Below, piece after piece: positions 17,284-26,424 of a DNA stretch of 64,000 nt (position 1 is its first letter; each line of letters starts with the position of its first letter). The notes under the pieces are model-generated. The model saw only the letters and a program-made list of their open reading frames with translations, was not told the origin of the DNA and ran no database searches. The position numbers and the translations under genes are program-made. The stretch is from Ilyomonas sp965247435 (GTDB lineage Bacteria; Bacteroidota; Bacteroidia; Chitinophagales; Chitinophagaceae), in assembly GCA_965247435.1 (NCBI GenBank), contig OZ252019.1, positions 5,746,063 to 5,810,062 of the forward strand, in the 5' to 3' direction.

Positions 17284-18663
17284 TTATTTACTGCTCGCCA
17301 TGTTAGAGGCGTTCCACCAATCTTTTATACTATTGCAGCCTGCATAATCATTATCAATATGAATGTAATAAGTAGGAATATGTGTCTTAAACCATTGCTC
17401 CAATACCTGCATTTTCTTTTCATCTAAAGCCTTACCTGCAATCTTGTTATAATCGTCTTTCATGTTTTCCACATGCGGCTCTGTGCGGGTTTTAAAATAA
17501 ATGAGCCGTACATGCTGGGTACCGCGTTCATCGGTATAGGCCACAGGCTGCGAAATATCCCCCGGTTTCATGTTCTTTATCGTAACTACCAGGTCTTTGT
17601 CCAACTGATCAATGGTTACGAAAGTAGAACCATCCTGCGCGGTAACAGCACCGCCGGTAAACTTACCATTGTCGTCGTCGCTGTACCTGTTTACCGCCTG
17701 GCTAAAAGAAGCGCGGTTATTTACAATATCGGTGCGGATGCTGTCTAATCTTGTTTTGGCAATCGCTACTTCTGCATTGGTAACCGGCGGAATAATAAGG
17801 ATGTGCCGAACAATCGCATCATCGCCGGCGCGGCTTACCATCTGGATGATGTGCATGCCAAACTTACTTTTTATAACCGGTGAGATTTGTCCTTCCTTCA
17901 GGCGAAAAGCGGCTGCCAGAAAAGTAGGATCAATGTTGTGGTCGTTGCGGTTCAAACTAAATTGTCCGCCCTGGTCTTTACTGCCGGGGTCCTGCGAATA
18001 CACCCGTGCGAGATCAGCAAATTTCTTAACGCCCGTTTCTACCTGCTTTTTTAAATCGAGCAACTGCGTACTTACATAATCCTCCACATCTTTATTCGCC
18101 TTGGGGTTAAGCACTACCTGGCTTACCTCCACCTGGCTTTCATAAAAAGGCAAACTGTCTTTCGGTATTTTATCAAAATAATCTTTTACTTCTGTCGGTG
18201 TAATTTTTACACTCTCCAATATTTTGCTGCGCATCTGGTCGGCCATCTTGCGCTCTTTAAAAGGCTGGCGGTTATCTTCCTTTATCTGGTAGATGGTTTT
18301 GCCTGCAATCTCTTCCAGCGCTTCCTTGGTGCCGTATGCCTGTATAAAGCCGCGTATCTGGTTATCAAGCAAAGCATCCAGGTCTTCGTCGGATACGGGC
18401 AGCGAATCTCTTTCGCTTTGCAATACCAATGCTTTTTGTATCAGTTGCCCTTCTAAGAAAGCGCACTCGGGGTTGGGCGGCAACTGCGCATCCTGGCCCT
18501 GTCTTTTATAATCGGCAATGGCATTGGTAATATCGCTTTGCAGGATAATTTTATCGCCTACCTGCGCAATAATTTTATCGGCTACCACCCGTTGCTGTTG
18601 CTGTGCTCCGGCTATTAATACTCCGGCGCATACAGCTATCATAACTAAGGAAATTCTTTTCAT
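17284..18663 (-). CDS. surA: SurA-like periplasmic chaperone/peptidylprolyl isomerase
   Basis: A 459-residue exported protein. The signal peptide ends near LIAGAQ; the N-terminal SurA domain follows (VVADKIIAQVGDKIILQSDI, about 27-175), then two parvulin domains. The first spans about 178-282 (SQVEVSQVVLNPKANK ... FGMHIIQMVSRAGDD), the second about 283-390 (AIVRHILIIPPVTNAEVA ... QHVRLIYFKTRTEPH), and a C-terminal helix closes the protein. SurA escorts unfolded outer-membrane proteins to the BAM complex. It is the second PPIase in this region, after the one at 11151-13022. It is convergent with porX and 87 bases downstream of the POT transporter gene on the same strand. Confidence 0.92.
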   Translation of the reverse strand: MKRISLVMIAVCAGVLIAGAQQQQRVVADKIIAQVGDKIILQSDITNAIADYKRQGQDAQLPPNPECAFLEGQLIQKALVLQSERDSLPVSDEDLDALLDNQIRGFIQAYGTKEALEEIAGKTIYQIKEDNRQPFKERKMADQMRSKILESVKITPTEVKDYFDKIPKDSLPFYESQVEVSQVVLNPKANKDVEDYVSTQLLDLKKQVETGVKKFADLARVYSQDPGSKDQGGQFSLNRNDHNIDPTFLAAAFRLKEGQISPVIKSKFGMHIIQMVSRAGDDAIVRHILIIPPVTNAEVAIAKTRLDSIRTDIVNNRASFSQAVNRYSDDDNGKFTGGAVTAQDGSTFVTIDQLDKDLVVTIKNMKPGDISQPVAYTDERGTQHVRLIYFKTRTEPHVENMKDDYNKIAGKALDEKKMQVLEQWFKTHIPTYYIHIDNDYAGCNSIKDWWNASNMASSK

Positions 18664-18750
18664 AAATAATTAATACCGTCAAAAATAGCTATTCAGCACT
18701 CGTAGCAGCGGTGCGCCAAGGCTTTTAACAAAAAATAATAAGGTAGCTGC

Positions 18751-20430
18751 TTATTCATCGGATGCCGCAGCTTCTTCTACCACTGTGTTCAAACGTTTTG
18801 CCAATGGTAATAATAAAAAGCAGGCGACGATGGCCGCAACGGCGCTGATGGCGAAAAATACCGCTTTGTTGTCAAACTTATCCCAGAAGCCGGCAAGGAT
18901 ACCGGAGATTTTTCCACCCAGCGAAGTAGTGATAAACCAGCCGCCCATCATCAAAGCCGTTAGCCTTCTTGGTGCTACTTTAGAGGTAAGCGATAAGCCA
19001 ACCGGACTTACAAATAATTCGCTGATGGTAAATACGCCATAGCTGCTGAATATCCACCAGCTCGATGCTTTGTTGAAATAAATATCGGTCGCCAAACAGG
19101 CTACCACCATCACCACCGAAGACAAACCTGCAATCAGGGTTCCCCATGCAAATTTGCTGGGTGTGGACAGTTCTCTGTTCCGTCTTTTCATCCAGGTAAA
19201 AAAGGCAACTACAACCGGCGTTAAAACAATTATCCAGAATGGATTGATAGATTGATAAATTTCGGTGGATATCAATTTCAAATCCTGCCCTTGCGGCGGG
19301 TACTTTTCTTTCGGTAAATTCTGAAAATACAGATCAGTTCCCTGCCTGGTCATCACTTTTCCGTTAGCATCCGATTGTGCCCGAAACTGCTGGTCAACCA
19401 CCGGTACTTCAGTTGGTTTTGTATTAACTGATTCTAAGAAACCGAACGGCTTTAAGGCAGGTTGAATGGCTTTCGGCGCTTCGCGATCTGTATAAGTTTG
19501 CGCCCAGATCGTTAGTGCTGTTGAGTTTTGATTGTAGATGTTCCAGAAGATAATGGAAACACCAAATAGTATTAATAAGGTGCTGATGCGTTTTCTTTCA
19601 AAACCTTTTGCTTTGTACCATAAACTGAAATAAAAAAAGATGATGGGCACACAGGCAAAAATGAACGCATCATTTGAGTCGGAGCCTAAAAGATTTCCGG
19701 GTAAAAACCAGCCGATAGCGCCGGCAACCAATGCCGGTAAAAACACGCTGGCAAATATTTTTCCTATCGGCATATCGCCTTCCTGAACCGGTTTTATAAC
19801 GTCGGCATGTTTTACATCCTTCAATCCAAAAGCAAACCATATCAAACCGATTACCATTCCAAAACCTGCAGCCGAAAAAGCAATGCCCCAGCCGTTGTTA
19901 TCCTGGTATTTATTATGCAGGTAAGCGGCAACAAAATTACAGATGAACGCTCCGATGTTGATGCCCATGTAAAAGATATTGTAGGCAATATCTTTTTTAG
20001 GTTTGAGGTCGGGCCTGTTATAAATATTACCTAATAACGTACTGATGTTGGGTTTGAAAAAGCCATTGCCAACGATCGCCGAAAATAAACCGGCGTACAT
20101 CACCGCATCGCTGCCATTCAGTGCAATTAAAAAATAGCCAAGCGCTAATAACGCGCCGCCTAAAAAAATTGATTTGGCGTAACCTAAAATTCTGTCTGCA
20201 ACGAGGCCGCCGATAAAAGGCGTTAAGTATATTAATGCAACATAAGTACCCACAATGCTTACTGCTGCTGCCGTATCCAGGCCTCTTCCGCCATGGCCAA
20301 CCGTATCATGCAAATACAGATAGAAAATACCGATCATTAAGTAATAGCCAAAGCGCTCCCACATCTCCGTAAAAAACAATACATATAAGCCCCTTGGATG
20401 CTTGGCGTTAGCAGCAGCAACTGTATTCAT
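18751..20430 (-). CDS. Proton-dependent oligopeptide transporter (POT/PTR family)
   Basis: A 559-residue inner-membrane protein with about 14 hydrophobic segments. The POT signature in helix 1 is clear: FFTEMWERFGYY (ExxERFxYY, proton coupling). The PTR2 segment (FYMGINIGAFICNFVAAYL) follows near residue 150, and a soluble insertion of about 80 residues sits in the middle (about 305-385). POT proteins import di- and tripeptides with protons. The gene is divergent from purD across 91 bases, a region that must contain both promoters; the surA-like gene follows it. Peptide import next to envelope chaperones may be coincidental. Confidence 0.95.
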   Translation of the reverse strand: MNTVAAANAKHPRGLYVLFFTEMWERFGYYLMIGIFYLYLHDTVGHGGRGLDTAAAVSIVGTYVALIYLTPFIGGLVADRILGYAKSIFLGGALLALGYFLIALNGSDAVMYAGLFSAIVGNGFFKPNISTLLGNIYNRPDLKPKKDIAYNIFYMGINIGAFICNFVAAYLHNKYQDNNGWGIAFSAAGFGMVIGLIWFAFGLKDVKHADVIKPVQEGDMPIGKIFASVFLPALVAGAIGWFLPGNLLGSDSNDAFIFACVPIIFFYFSLWYKAKGFERKRISTLLILFGVSIIFWNIYNQNSTALTIWAQTYTDREAPKAIQPALKPFGFLESVNTKPTEVPVVDQQFRAQSDANGKVMTRQGTDLYFQNLPKEKYPPQGQDLKLISTEIYQSINPFWIIVLTPVVVAFFTWMKRRNRELSTPSKFAWGTLIAGLSSVVMVVACLATDIYFNKASSWWIFSSYGVFTISELFVSPVGLSLTSKVAPRRLTALMMGGWFITTSLGGKISGILAGFWDKFDNKAVFFAISAVAAIVACFLLLPLAKRLNTVVEEAAASDE

Positions 20431-20521
20431 GAGTATTTATTTTTGCTTCGCTCAAAGTACAGGAAAATCATTTACAATCTAAATTTTACTTTCGCAGCCA
20501 CTTACAACTTAAAGCAGTTAC

Positions 20522-21796
20522 ATGAATATTCTTTTATTGGGCGCCGGCGGCCGCGAGCATGCACTGGCGTGGAAGATGCAGCAAAGTCCGCGTTGTACAC
20601 AATTGTTTATAGCGCCGGGCAATGCCGGCACGGCGCAATGCGGAAGCAATACAGCGATTAATATAAACGATTTTGAAGCTGTCAATGCATTCTGCGAAGA
20701 TCAAAAGATAGACATGCTGGTGGTTGGTCCGGAAGAGCCGCTCGTGCGGGGTATCTATGATTTTTTTCAGGCCGAAGGCACCTGGAAAGGGATCGTTATC
20801 GGGCCTTCTGCAGCGGCTGCACAATTAGAAGGCAGTAAAAGTTTTTCCAAAAGGTTTATGCAGCGGCACGGCATTCCTACAGCGGCGTACGAAGAGTTTG
20901 ATGAAAACAGTTATGAGCTGGGTAAAAAATATATACAGCGGCATAGCCTGCCCATTGTATTAAAGGCCAATGGCTTAGCTGCCGGAAAAGGCGTAGTTAT
21001 ATGCAATAGTACCGAAGAAGCGCTGCATGCTTTTGAGGAAATGATTGTGCATAAACAGTTTGGAGCAGCTTCTGCCAAAGTAGTGATTGAGCAATACCTT
21101 GAAGGTGTTGAAGTAAGCGTGTTTGTAATAACGGATGGCAGCGGCTATAAAATAATTGGTCATGCTAAAGACTATAAGCGTATCGGAGTAGGTGATACCG
21201 GCTTAAACACCGGCGGGATGGGCTGTGTAAGTCCCGTGCCTTTTGTTACCGATGCATTTATGCAAGATGTAGAACTTCGGATTATACAACCCACTATTAA
21301 TGGTATCCGGCAGGAAGGATTAATTTACAAAGGCTTCGTATTTTTTGGTTTGATAAACGTACTGGGCGGGCCGATGGTGATAGAATACAACTGCCGTATG
21401 GGCGATCCGGAAACCGAAGTGGTGCTGCCGTGTTTGAAGAATGATCTTGTTGAACTGTTTATGGCAATGCATGAGTCGGCACTGCAGAATATAATGATCG
21501 AAACCGATGAGCGCGCCTGCTGCACGGTAGTAGCTGTAAGCCAGGGCTATCCCGGAAGGTATGAGAAGAACAAACAAATACAATTTGGTGTGGCTAACGG
21601 CGGGAACGCTATCATTTTTCATGCCGGCACAAAGCAGCAGGGCAATGATGTGGTAACTAATGGCGGACGTGTGTTGGCAGTAACCTCATTTGGCAATTCC
21701 ATCAGTGAAGCGGCGCATGGGGCAAGAGAAGCGCTGATGACCGTATCGTTTGAGGGCATGTATTACCGAAGGGATATCGGGTATGAATTCGAGTAA
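20522..21796 (+). CDS. purD: Phosphoribosylamine--glycine ligase
   Basis: A 424-residue ATP-grasp enzyme that joins 5-phosphoribosylamine and glycine to give GAR in purine synthesis. The N-terminal domain starts with ILLLGAGGREHALAWK, a hallmark of PurD; HGIPTAAYEEF and LPIVLKANGLAAGKGVVI mark the ATP-grasp fold, DYKRIGVGDTGLNTGGMG is the PurD signature, and EYNCRMGDPETEVVLP closes the active site. Length is normal for the family. It is divergent from the POT gene and stands alone; other pur genes are not present in the window. Confidence 0.97.
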   Translation: MNILLLGAGGREHALAWKMQQSPRCTQLFIAPGNAGTAQCGSNTAININDFEAVNAFCEDQKIDMLVVGPEEPLVRGIYDFFQAEGTWKGIVIGPSAAAAQLEGSKSFSKRFMQRHGIPTAAYEEFDENSYELGKKYIQRHSLPIVLKANGLAAGKGVVICNSTEEALHAFEEMIVHKQFGAASAKVVIEQYLEGVEVSVFVITDGSGYKIIGHAKDYKRIGVGDTGLNTGGMGCVSPVPFVTDAFMQDVELRIIQPTINGIRQEGLIYKGFVFFGLINVLGGPMVIEYNCRMGDPETEVVLPCLKNDLVELFMAMHESALQNIMIETDERACCTVVAVSQGYPGRYEKNKQIQFGVANGGNAIIFHAGTKQQGNDVVTNGGRVLAVTSFGNSISEAAHGAREALMTVSFEGMYYRRDIGYEFE

Positions 21797-21976
21797 AAGG
21801 ACAGCGGTTACAGGCTTATATTTATAGTATAATTTTTGCCGGCTCTGCTTTTGATTTTAAAGCTTCTTCGCTTTTACGTTCGGGACTTGAACATTTACCG
21901 GCTATAAATTTTTGTTGTTATTAAGTCTTAAGCGGCATAATAAAAAAATATTTTGCCGTATTGCGTTTCTTTCTTT

Positions 21977-21995
21977 TACTTTGTAATTCAAAGTG
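21977..21995. promoter_or_regulatory. Palindromic operator 1 of the winged-helix regulator
   Basis: TACTTTG-TAATT-CAAAGTG, with perfect 6-base arms ACTTTG/CAAAGT, 6 bases before the ATG at 22002. The same pattern recurs at 23005-23023. The left arm could also be the -7 box, with a TTG 21 bases further upstream (21953-21955). Confidence 0.65.
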
Positions 21996-22001
21996 CTTTT
22001 T

Positions 22002-22667
22002 ATGGATGAACAGTTGCAGCATTTAAATACCCTGAAAGATATCAAGCAGATGATGGAGCGGAGCAGTCGTTTCATCAGCCTGAGCGGCCTGAGCGGTATC
22101 GCTGCCGGCGCCTGCGCATTAACGGGCGCCTGGTTTGCAAATGGCGTAATACAAGGCAGCAATGAAAACAGTTACAGGGAAATAAGAGCGATGCGGCACT
22201 CAGGCGAAACAGAACTGCACAACGGACCGTCACTGCAGGCTTATATGAGTAGCACCCTGTTTCAGATTGCATTACTTGTACTGGCGGCCGCACTTTTACT
22301 CGGTTTTTTATTTACCTATTTACGCAGCAAAAAAAACGGGACGCCTATCTGGGGCGCTACTGCAAGGCGGTTGCTAATTAATGTAAGTATCCCGATGCTG
22401 GCTGGGGGTATCTATTTATTGAAACTGATTGACAGCGGCAGCTATGGCTTAATTGCGCCCGGCTGCCTTATCTTTTATGGCTTAGGTTTGCTGAACGCCA
22501 GTAAATACACGCTTACAGAGATCAGGTACCTGGGCTATGCGCAAATATTGTTAGGTATAATCAGCCTGTGGTTTGCCGGCAACGGCTTATTGTTTTGGGC
22601 GCTTGGTTTTGGCGTAATGCATATTATGTATGGCGCTTTTATGTGGTGGAAATATGAACGGAACTAA
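22002..22667 (+). CDS. Hypothetical membrane protein preceding a winged-helix regulator
   Basis: A 221-residue protein starting at ATG 22002 (MDEQLQHLNTLKDIKQMMERSS); an in-frame GTG at 21993 falls in the operator and is rejected. The N-terminal 25 residues are helical and charged, followed by about five or six membrane segments (SGLSGIAAGACALTGAWFA, ALLVLAAALLLGFLFTYL, LAGGIYLLKLID, IAPGCLIFYGLGLL, AQILLGIISLWFAG, LLFWALGFGVMHIMYG). I do not recognise a family with a known role, but such proteins are usually found beside this kind of regulator in Bacteroidota. It is cotranscribed with the regulator, 22 bases downstream. Confidence 0.8.
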   Translation: MDEQLQHLNTLKDIKQMMERSSRFISLSGLSGIAAGACALTGAWFANGVIQGSNENSYREIRAMRHSGETELHNGPSLQAYMSSTLFQIALLVLAAALLLGFLFTYLRSKKNGTPIWGATARRLLINVSIPMLAGGIYLLKLIDSGSYGLIAPGCLIFYGLGLLNASKYTLTEIRYLGYAQILLGIISLWFAGNGLLFWALGFGVMHIMYGAFMWWKYERN

Positions 22668-22689
22668 AGCATTTAACAGCGCAGCAGTA

Positions 22690-22989
22690 ATGAATAATCC
22701 CATCGAAAAACTAAATAAAGTATTTGACAGCCGCATCCGGCTGGGCATTATGAGCGCCCTGATGGTGAATGAGAATGTGAATTACAATTCTCTGAAAGAA
22801 CTAATGGCAGTTACCGATGGCAACCTAGCCAGTCATTTAAAAACGTTGGAAGATAACGGCTATATTAAAATGAGTAAAAACTTTATCGGGCGTAAGACCA
22901 ATACTACTTACACCGTTACGAAGGCCGGCGAGAAAGCTTTTAAAGAGCACATAGATGCGCTTGAAAAAATGATTAGATCGTTAGGATAA
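22690..22989 (+). CDS. Winged-helix transcriptional regulator (MarR/ArsR-like)
   Basis: A 99-residue DNA-binding protein: LNKVFDSRIRLGIMSALM, then VNYNSLKELMAVTDGNLASHLKTLE as recognition helix region, then a wing (YIKMSKNFIGRKTNTTYTVTKAG) and a C-terminal dimerisation helix. The chosen start is ATG 22690 (MNNPIEKLNK), the usual beginning in relatives; ATG 22654, which overlaps the upstream gene, is an alternative giving 12 more residues. It lies between two genes that both have the ACTTTG-N5-CAAAGT palindrome before their start, so it probably represses its own operon and the creD-like gene. The signal it responds to is unknown. Confidence 0.85.
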   Translation: MNNPIEKLNKVFDSRIRLGIMSALMVNENVNYNSLKELMAVTDGNLASHLKTLEDNGYIKMSKNFIGRKTNTTYTVTKAGEKAFKEHIDALEKMIRSLG

Positions 22990-23004
22990 ATTTTTTTGTC
23001 TTTT

Positions 23005-23023
23005 TACTTTGAAATACAAAGTA
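23005..23023. promoter_or_regulatory. Palindromic operator 2 of the winged-helix regulator
   Basis: TACTTTG-AAATA-CAAAGTA, perfect 7-base arms, 8 bases before the ATG of the creD-like gene at 23032. Same sequence type and same position relative to the start codon as operator 1. Confidence 0.65.
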
Positions 23024-23031
23024 CTTTTTAA

Positions 23032-24909
23032 ATGAAAACATATAAGATATACACTCATTCCGCAATAGCCAGCCGTATCTGGTTTCATACGGTGCTGTCT
23101 TTTTCTGCAGGCGCTTACTGCTTTTACATCTTTGAGATGAGCAGTTACCAAGCTCTTTTAGATGGCCTGGGTATTTTGATGACCACTTTTGTTTGTGCCG
23201 GCATCGGAAGCATACCCGCATTGCTTATTCTTCACGCTACTGTTTACCGCATCGAACGGTTGTTTATAAGCACGCGGCAACAGTTTGTTCTGCTGTTGCT
23301 GCTTCATTTGTCAATTGCTATTGCCTACGGTCTTGCTGCCGCTTTCCTTAGTACTTCATTCAGTTACCGTCCTGTTCTCTGGCAATCTTTTTTTGAAACG
23401 ACGGGCACAGTAACCGGAGTTCTTTTCGCAGCTACAGGCGTAGCGGTGCTTATCAATTACCGGGCATTAACGAGCTATTTTAACTGCGGTAGCAACAAAA
23501 CCAATTACCTGAACTATTCATTCAGTCAAATAAACCTTATAAATATGGAACAGCAAGAACAACCTGTAATTGAAACAACAAAGCCTGCAACGCAAAGCAG
23601 GCATAACAAAACGCTCATTAAAGCCGGCATTACCGCAGCGCTTATTTTACTGATGCTGATACCCGTGTCTTTTATCCAAAATCTTATAACGGAGCGGCAG
23701 GAAAGGCAGGAGCAGATTGTAAAAGAAGTAAGCAGTAAATGGGCGCTGGCGCAAACCATCACTACACCTTATATAGTTATACCCTACTATGCAGATTCAT
23801 TAAGCAAAGCCAGCCGGTACAACCTTGTTTTGCTACCGGATAATTTAAACGTGAAGAGTGCAGTGTTGCCGGTAGAAAGAGCGCGCTCTATTTATAATGT
23901 GTTGCTGTATAAAAGTGATGTGGACATCAGTGGAAATTTTCATTTCGCTTTACCGCAGGATATGAAAAGCGCAGTGATGCTGTACAATGAGGCAAAGTTC
24001 TGTATTGGTATCAGTGATTTCAAAGGTATCGAGCAACAGGTAACTGCGCATGTGAATGGCGCCAATGTAACGCTGATACCAGGCCTTCCTGCCAGGCTGG
24101 ATAGCAACGGGCTTTCAGCACCTATCGCCCTTAGTGCAACTGACTTTTTGGGTAACACTTCTTTTAATCTGGCGCTGCATATAAAGGGCAGCACCAGATT
24201 TCATTTTATACCCATGAGTACCAACAGCACTTTTGAAGTGCGCTCGCCCTGGCAGAACCCTTCTTTTGATGGCAGTGTGATACCAACCGATAAAAGCCTT
24301 AATGACGGTAAGGCGGGCTTTGATGCGCGATGGAGTTTTAACAATGCCAACCTGCCGTTTACCAATGTATTGGCGGGCAGTGATATTAAACCTTACAGCG
24401 ACCTTGCCTTTGGGGTAAGTCTTGTACAACCTGCCGATCAGTACGCCAAAACAATGCGCAGTGTAAAGTATGCGATTCTTATTATCGGGCTTACGTTTGC
24501 GCTGTTCTTTATCGTAGAGTTGCTGCAGCAAAAAGCGGTGCACCCGGTGCAATATGTGCTCGTAGGGTTGGCGCTGGTGATCTTTTATTCATTACTGGTA
24601 TCTATCAGCGAGTTTATTCTTTTCAGCTACGCTTACAGCATTGCTGCTGCGGCCACCATAGTTCTCATTACACTATATACTAAAAGCCATTTTAAAAGCT
24701 GGAAAACGACCAGTGTTTTTTTCAGCGTACTTACTGGTCTGTATGCATTTATTTATGTACTCATCAGCCTCGAAGATACGGCGCTGCTGGTAGGCAGTAT
24801 TGCGCTCTTTGCAGTATTGGCAATTGTAATGTATGCAAGCCGTGGCATCAACTGGTATAGGCCTGCAGCTGCAAACGAAAATCAGTCGTTGCTGGCATCC
24901 GGAGTATAA
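23032..24909 (+). CDS. creD: CreD-family inner-membrane protein with an extra N-terminal four-helix membrane domain
   Basis: A 625-residue protein. Residues 172-625, beginning at an internal Met (ATG 23545) and NKTLIKAGITAALILLMLIP, have the length and pattern of a complete CreD: one N-terminal helix, a large periplasmic domain (about 220-460, with SKWALAQTITTPYIVIPYY and PVERARSIYNVLLYKSDV), then several C-terminal helices. Residues 1-170 form an additional domain with four membrane segments (WFHTVLSFSAGAYCFYIF, LLDGLGILMTTFVCAGIG, QFVLLLLLHLSIAIAYGL, TVTGVLFAATGVAVLI). The frame is open throughout, so this is a fusion or an in-frame pair with independent internal start. CreD affects envelope integrity and colicin or beta-lactam tolerance in enterobacteria. 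A regulator operator lies directly before the start. Confidence 0.85.
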   Translation: MKTYKIYTHSAIASRIWFHTVLSFSAGAYCFYIFEMSSYQALLDGLGILMTTFVCAGIGSIPALLILHATVYRIERLFISTRQQFVLLLLLHLSIAIAYGLAAAFLSTSFSYRPVLWQSFFETTGTVTGVLFAATGVAVLINYRALTSYFNCGSNKTNYLNYSFSQINLINMEQQEQPVIETTKPATQSRHNKTLIKAGITAALILLMLIPVSFIQNLITERQERQEQIVKEVSSKWALAQTITTPYIVIPYYADSLSKASRYNLVLLPDNLNVKSAVLPVERARSIYNVLLYKSDVDISGNFHFALPQDMKSAVMLYNEAKFCIGISDFKGIEQQVTAHVNGANVTLIPGLPARLDSNGLSAPIALSATDFLGNTSFNLALHIKGSTRFHFIPMSTNSTFEVRSPWQNPSFDGSVIPTDKSLNDGKAGFDARWSFNNANLPFTNVLAGSDIKPYSDLAFGVSLVQPADQYAKTMRSVKYAILIIGLTFALFFIVELLQQKAVHPVQYVLVGLALVIFYSLLVSISEFILFSYAYSIAAAATIVLITLYTKSHFKSWKTTSVFFSVLTGLYAFIYVLISLEDTALLVGSIALFAVLAIVMYASRGINWYRPAAANENQSLLASGV

Positions 24910-24920
24910 ATCCGTTGTTT

Positions 24921-24947
24921 ATCCATACCGGTAAAACCGGTATGGAT
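24921..24947. repeat. 12-base inverted repeat after creD
   Basis: Perfect arms ATCCATACCGGT / ACCGGTATGGAT with a 3-base AAA loop, 12 bases after the creD stop and 30 bases before the next ATG. No U run follows, so it is a hairpin or a protein-binding site rather than a standard terminator. Confidence 0.6.
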
Positions 24948-24977
24948 TATTCTGAAAACACTTCTGAAATCAGTAAT

Positions 24978-25526
24978 ATGAAAACCGCTTCCATAATTAC
25001 ACACCTTGCTGCGGCAGCGCTGTTAAGCACTCTTGCGATACTGATATACGCTGCGGTGCAGCAATCCTATCGCTCGGCTGCCAACGACCCTCAAATACAA
25101 ATTGCACGCGATATAGCCAACGACATCGGGTTACACCGTGCTTATCATGATTTTATCAACAGCATGGTTAATCCGCAGCAAAGTCTTGCTCCTTTTATAC
25201 AACTGTACGATGGTAGCGGGCAGTTGATCCTTTCCGGCAATGCCATTAATCAGATACCATTTACTATTCCGAAAGGCGTATTAACTATTGCAAAGCAGCA
25301 CGGTGAGAATGTAGTTACGTGGCAGCCGGCAGCCGGTGTTCGCTTAGCTGCCGTAGCGGAATACACCGGTAATACAGATACAGCGTATGTGGTGGCTGCC
25401 CGCTCTTTGCAGGAAGTGGAAAACCGGGAGCGTAACCTGCGTACAATGGTTATTGCCGCATGGGCTGTAGGCTGCTGCATTATAGCCATGCACGGGCTTA
25501 TTCAAAGATTTATCATTAAACAATGA
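24978..25526 (+). CDS. Hypothetical membrane protein with periplasmic sensor-like domain
   Basis: A 182-residue protein starting at ATG 24978 (MKTASIITHLAAAALL). One N-terminal membrane helix (about 5-28), a periplasmic domain of about 110 residues with PFIQLYDGSGQLILSGNAIN and TAYVVAARSLQEVENRERNL, and a C-terminal helix (MVIAAWAVGCCIIAMHGLI). This is the layout of the extracytoplasmic part of a sensor histidine kinase, but no HAMP or kinase domain follows. The role is unknown; the position after creD and the shared direction suggest it belongs to the same envelope-stress group. Confidence 0.7.
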   Translation: MKTASIITHLAAAALLSTLAILIYAAVQQSYRSAANDPQIQIARDIANDIGLHRAYHDFINSMVNPQQSLAPFIQLYDGSGQLILSGNAINQIPFTIPKGVLTIAKQHGENVVTWQPAAGVRLAAVAEYTGNTDTAYVVAARSLQEVENRERNLRTMVIAAWAVGCCIIAMHGLIQRFIIKQ

Positions 25527-25596
25527 GTGGATTATATGCCGGTAAGCGTTGGTTAGTTTTTCTTTTAAGTATTCAAAATAAAATAAATTATCTTCT

Positions 25597-26388
25597 ATGA
25601 ACAACAGTATAAAATGGGTAAAGCACTTCACTAACAATCTTACACGGTTGCGGATAGACTGGACGATAGCGCCTGCTGTTACTGCAGCGGAAACGGCTGT
25701 TATTCTTTCTTCTTTACAAGCCTGGCAATTAGGCGAAACTTCTGACGGTAGCCAACTGCTTTGCGCCGCTACAAAATATGCACTGGCAACGGGAGAGCCG
25801 GCGTACATAGATGCGATTGCGCTGTTTATAAAAGAAGAGCAAAAGCATGGCAACAATTTAGGCCGGTACCTTGCTATAATTGGTGAAAAAAGAATTAAGC
25901 AAAATTGGGGCGACACCTTATTCCGGAAAATCCGCCACCTCAATACCAGCATGGAATGGTGGACGCTGGCGGTAATAACCGTAGAAAGCGCCGCGCAGGT
26001 ATTTTATCAATCATTAAAAGACGCTACCGGCTGCCCGTTGTTAAAACAAATATGCACTGATATACTCATAGACGAAGCAGATCATATAAATTTTCAGGCC
26101 GAGCGTATGCAGCTTATTTACAGCAATAAGCCAACAACGTTGCGATGGCTGCGCAGGAAATGGTACAAGCTGTTTTACTTTTCTACTGCTTTTATTGTAT
26201 GGGCGGCGCATCGTAAAGTTTTTGAAGCAGGCGGCAATAATTTTAAGCGATACTTTAAAAAGATGAGCGTAAAATACAGTAAAACACTGGGCCGGTTAAA
26301 CAGTCCGGCTGCAATAAATGCTGTGGATGATGCTATAACAAAGCGCATCAGCAACCTTAAACCTTTCTTAAAAACGGTATTGAATTAA
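25597..26388 (+). CDS. Ferritin-like di-iron protein of unknown function
   Basis: A 263-residue, mostly helical protein. Two ExxH motifs typical of ferritin-like di-iron sites are visible: EEQKH near residue 87 and DEADH near 155, with further candidate ligands E60/E66-type residues and E128 (ITVESAAQVFYQ). The C-terminal 80 residues are basic and contain a hydrophobic stretch (LFYFSTAFIVWAA), perhaps a membrane-associated helix. Related folds include ferritin-like oxidases and hydroxylases; the substrate is unknown. It lies between the membrane-protein cluster and dgkA, all on the same strand. Confidence 0.7.
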   Translation: MNNSIKWVKHFTNNLTRLRIDWTIAPAVTAAETAVILSSLQAWQLGETSDGSQLLCAATKYALATGEPAYIDAIALFIKEEQKHGNNLGRYLAIIGEKRIKQNWGDTLFRKIRHLNTSMEWWTLAVITVESAAQVFYQSLKDATGCPLLKQICTDILIDEADHINFQAERMQLIYSNKPTTLRWLRRKWYKLFYFSTAFIVWAAHRKVFEAGGNNFKRYFKKMSVKYSKTLGRLNSPAAINAVDDAITKRISNLKPFLKTVLN

Positions 26389-26424
26389 TCGTTAACAAAA
26401 CCAATTATAAACTTTTTACAGCGT

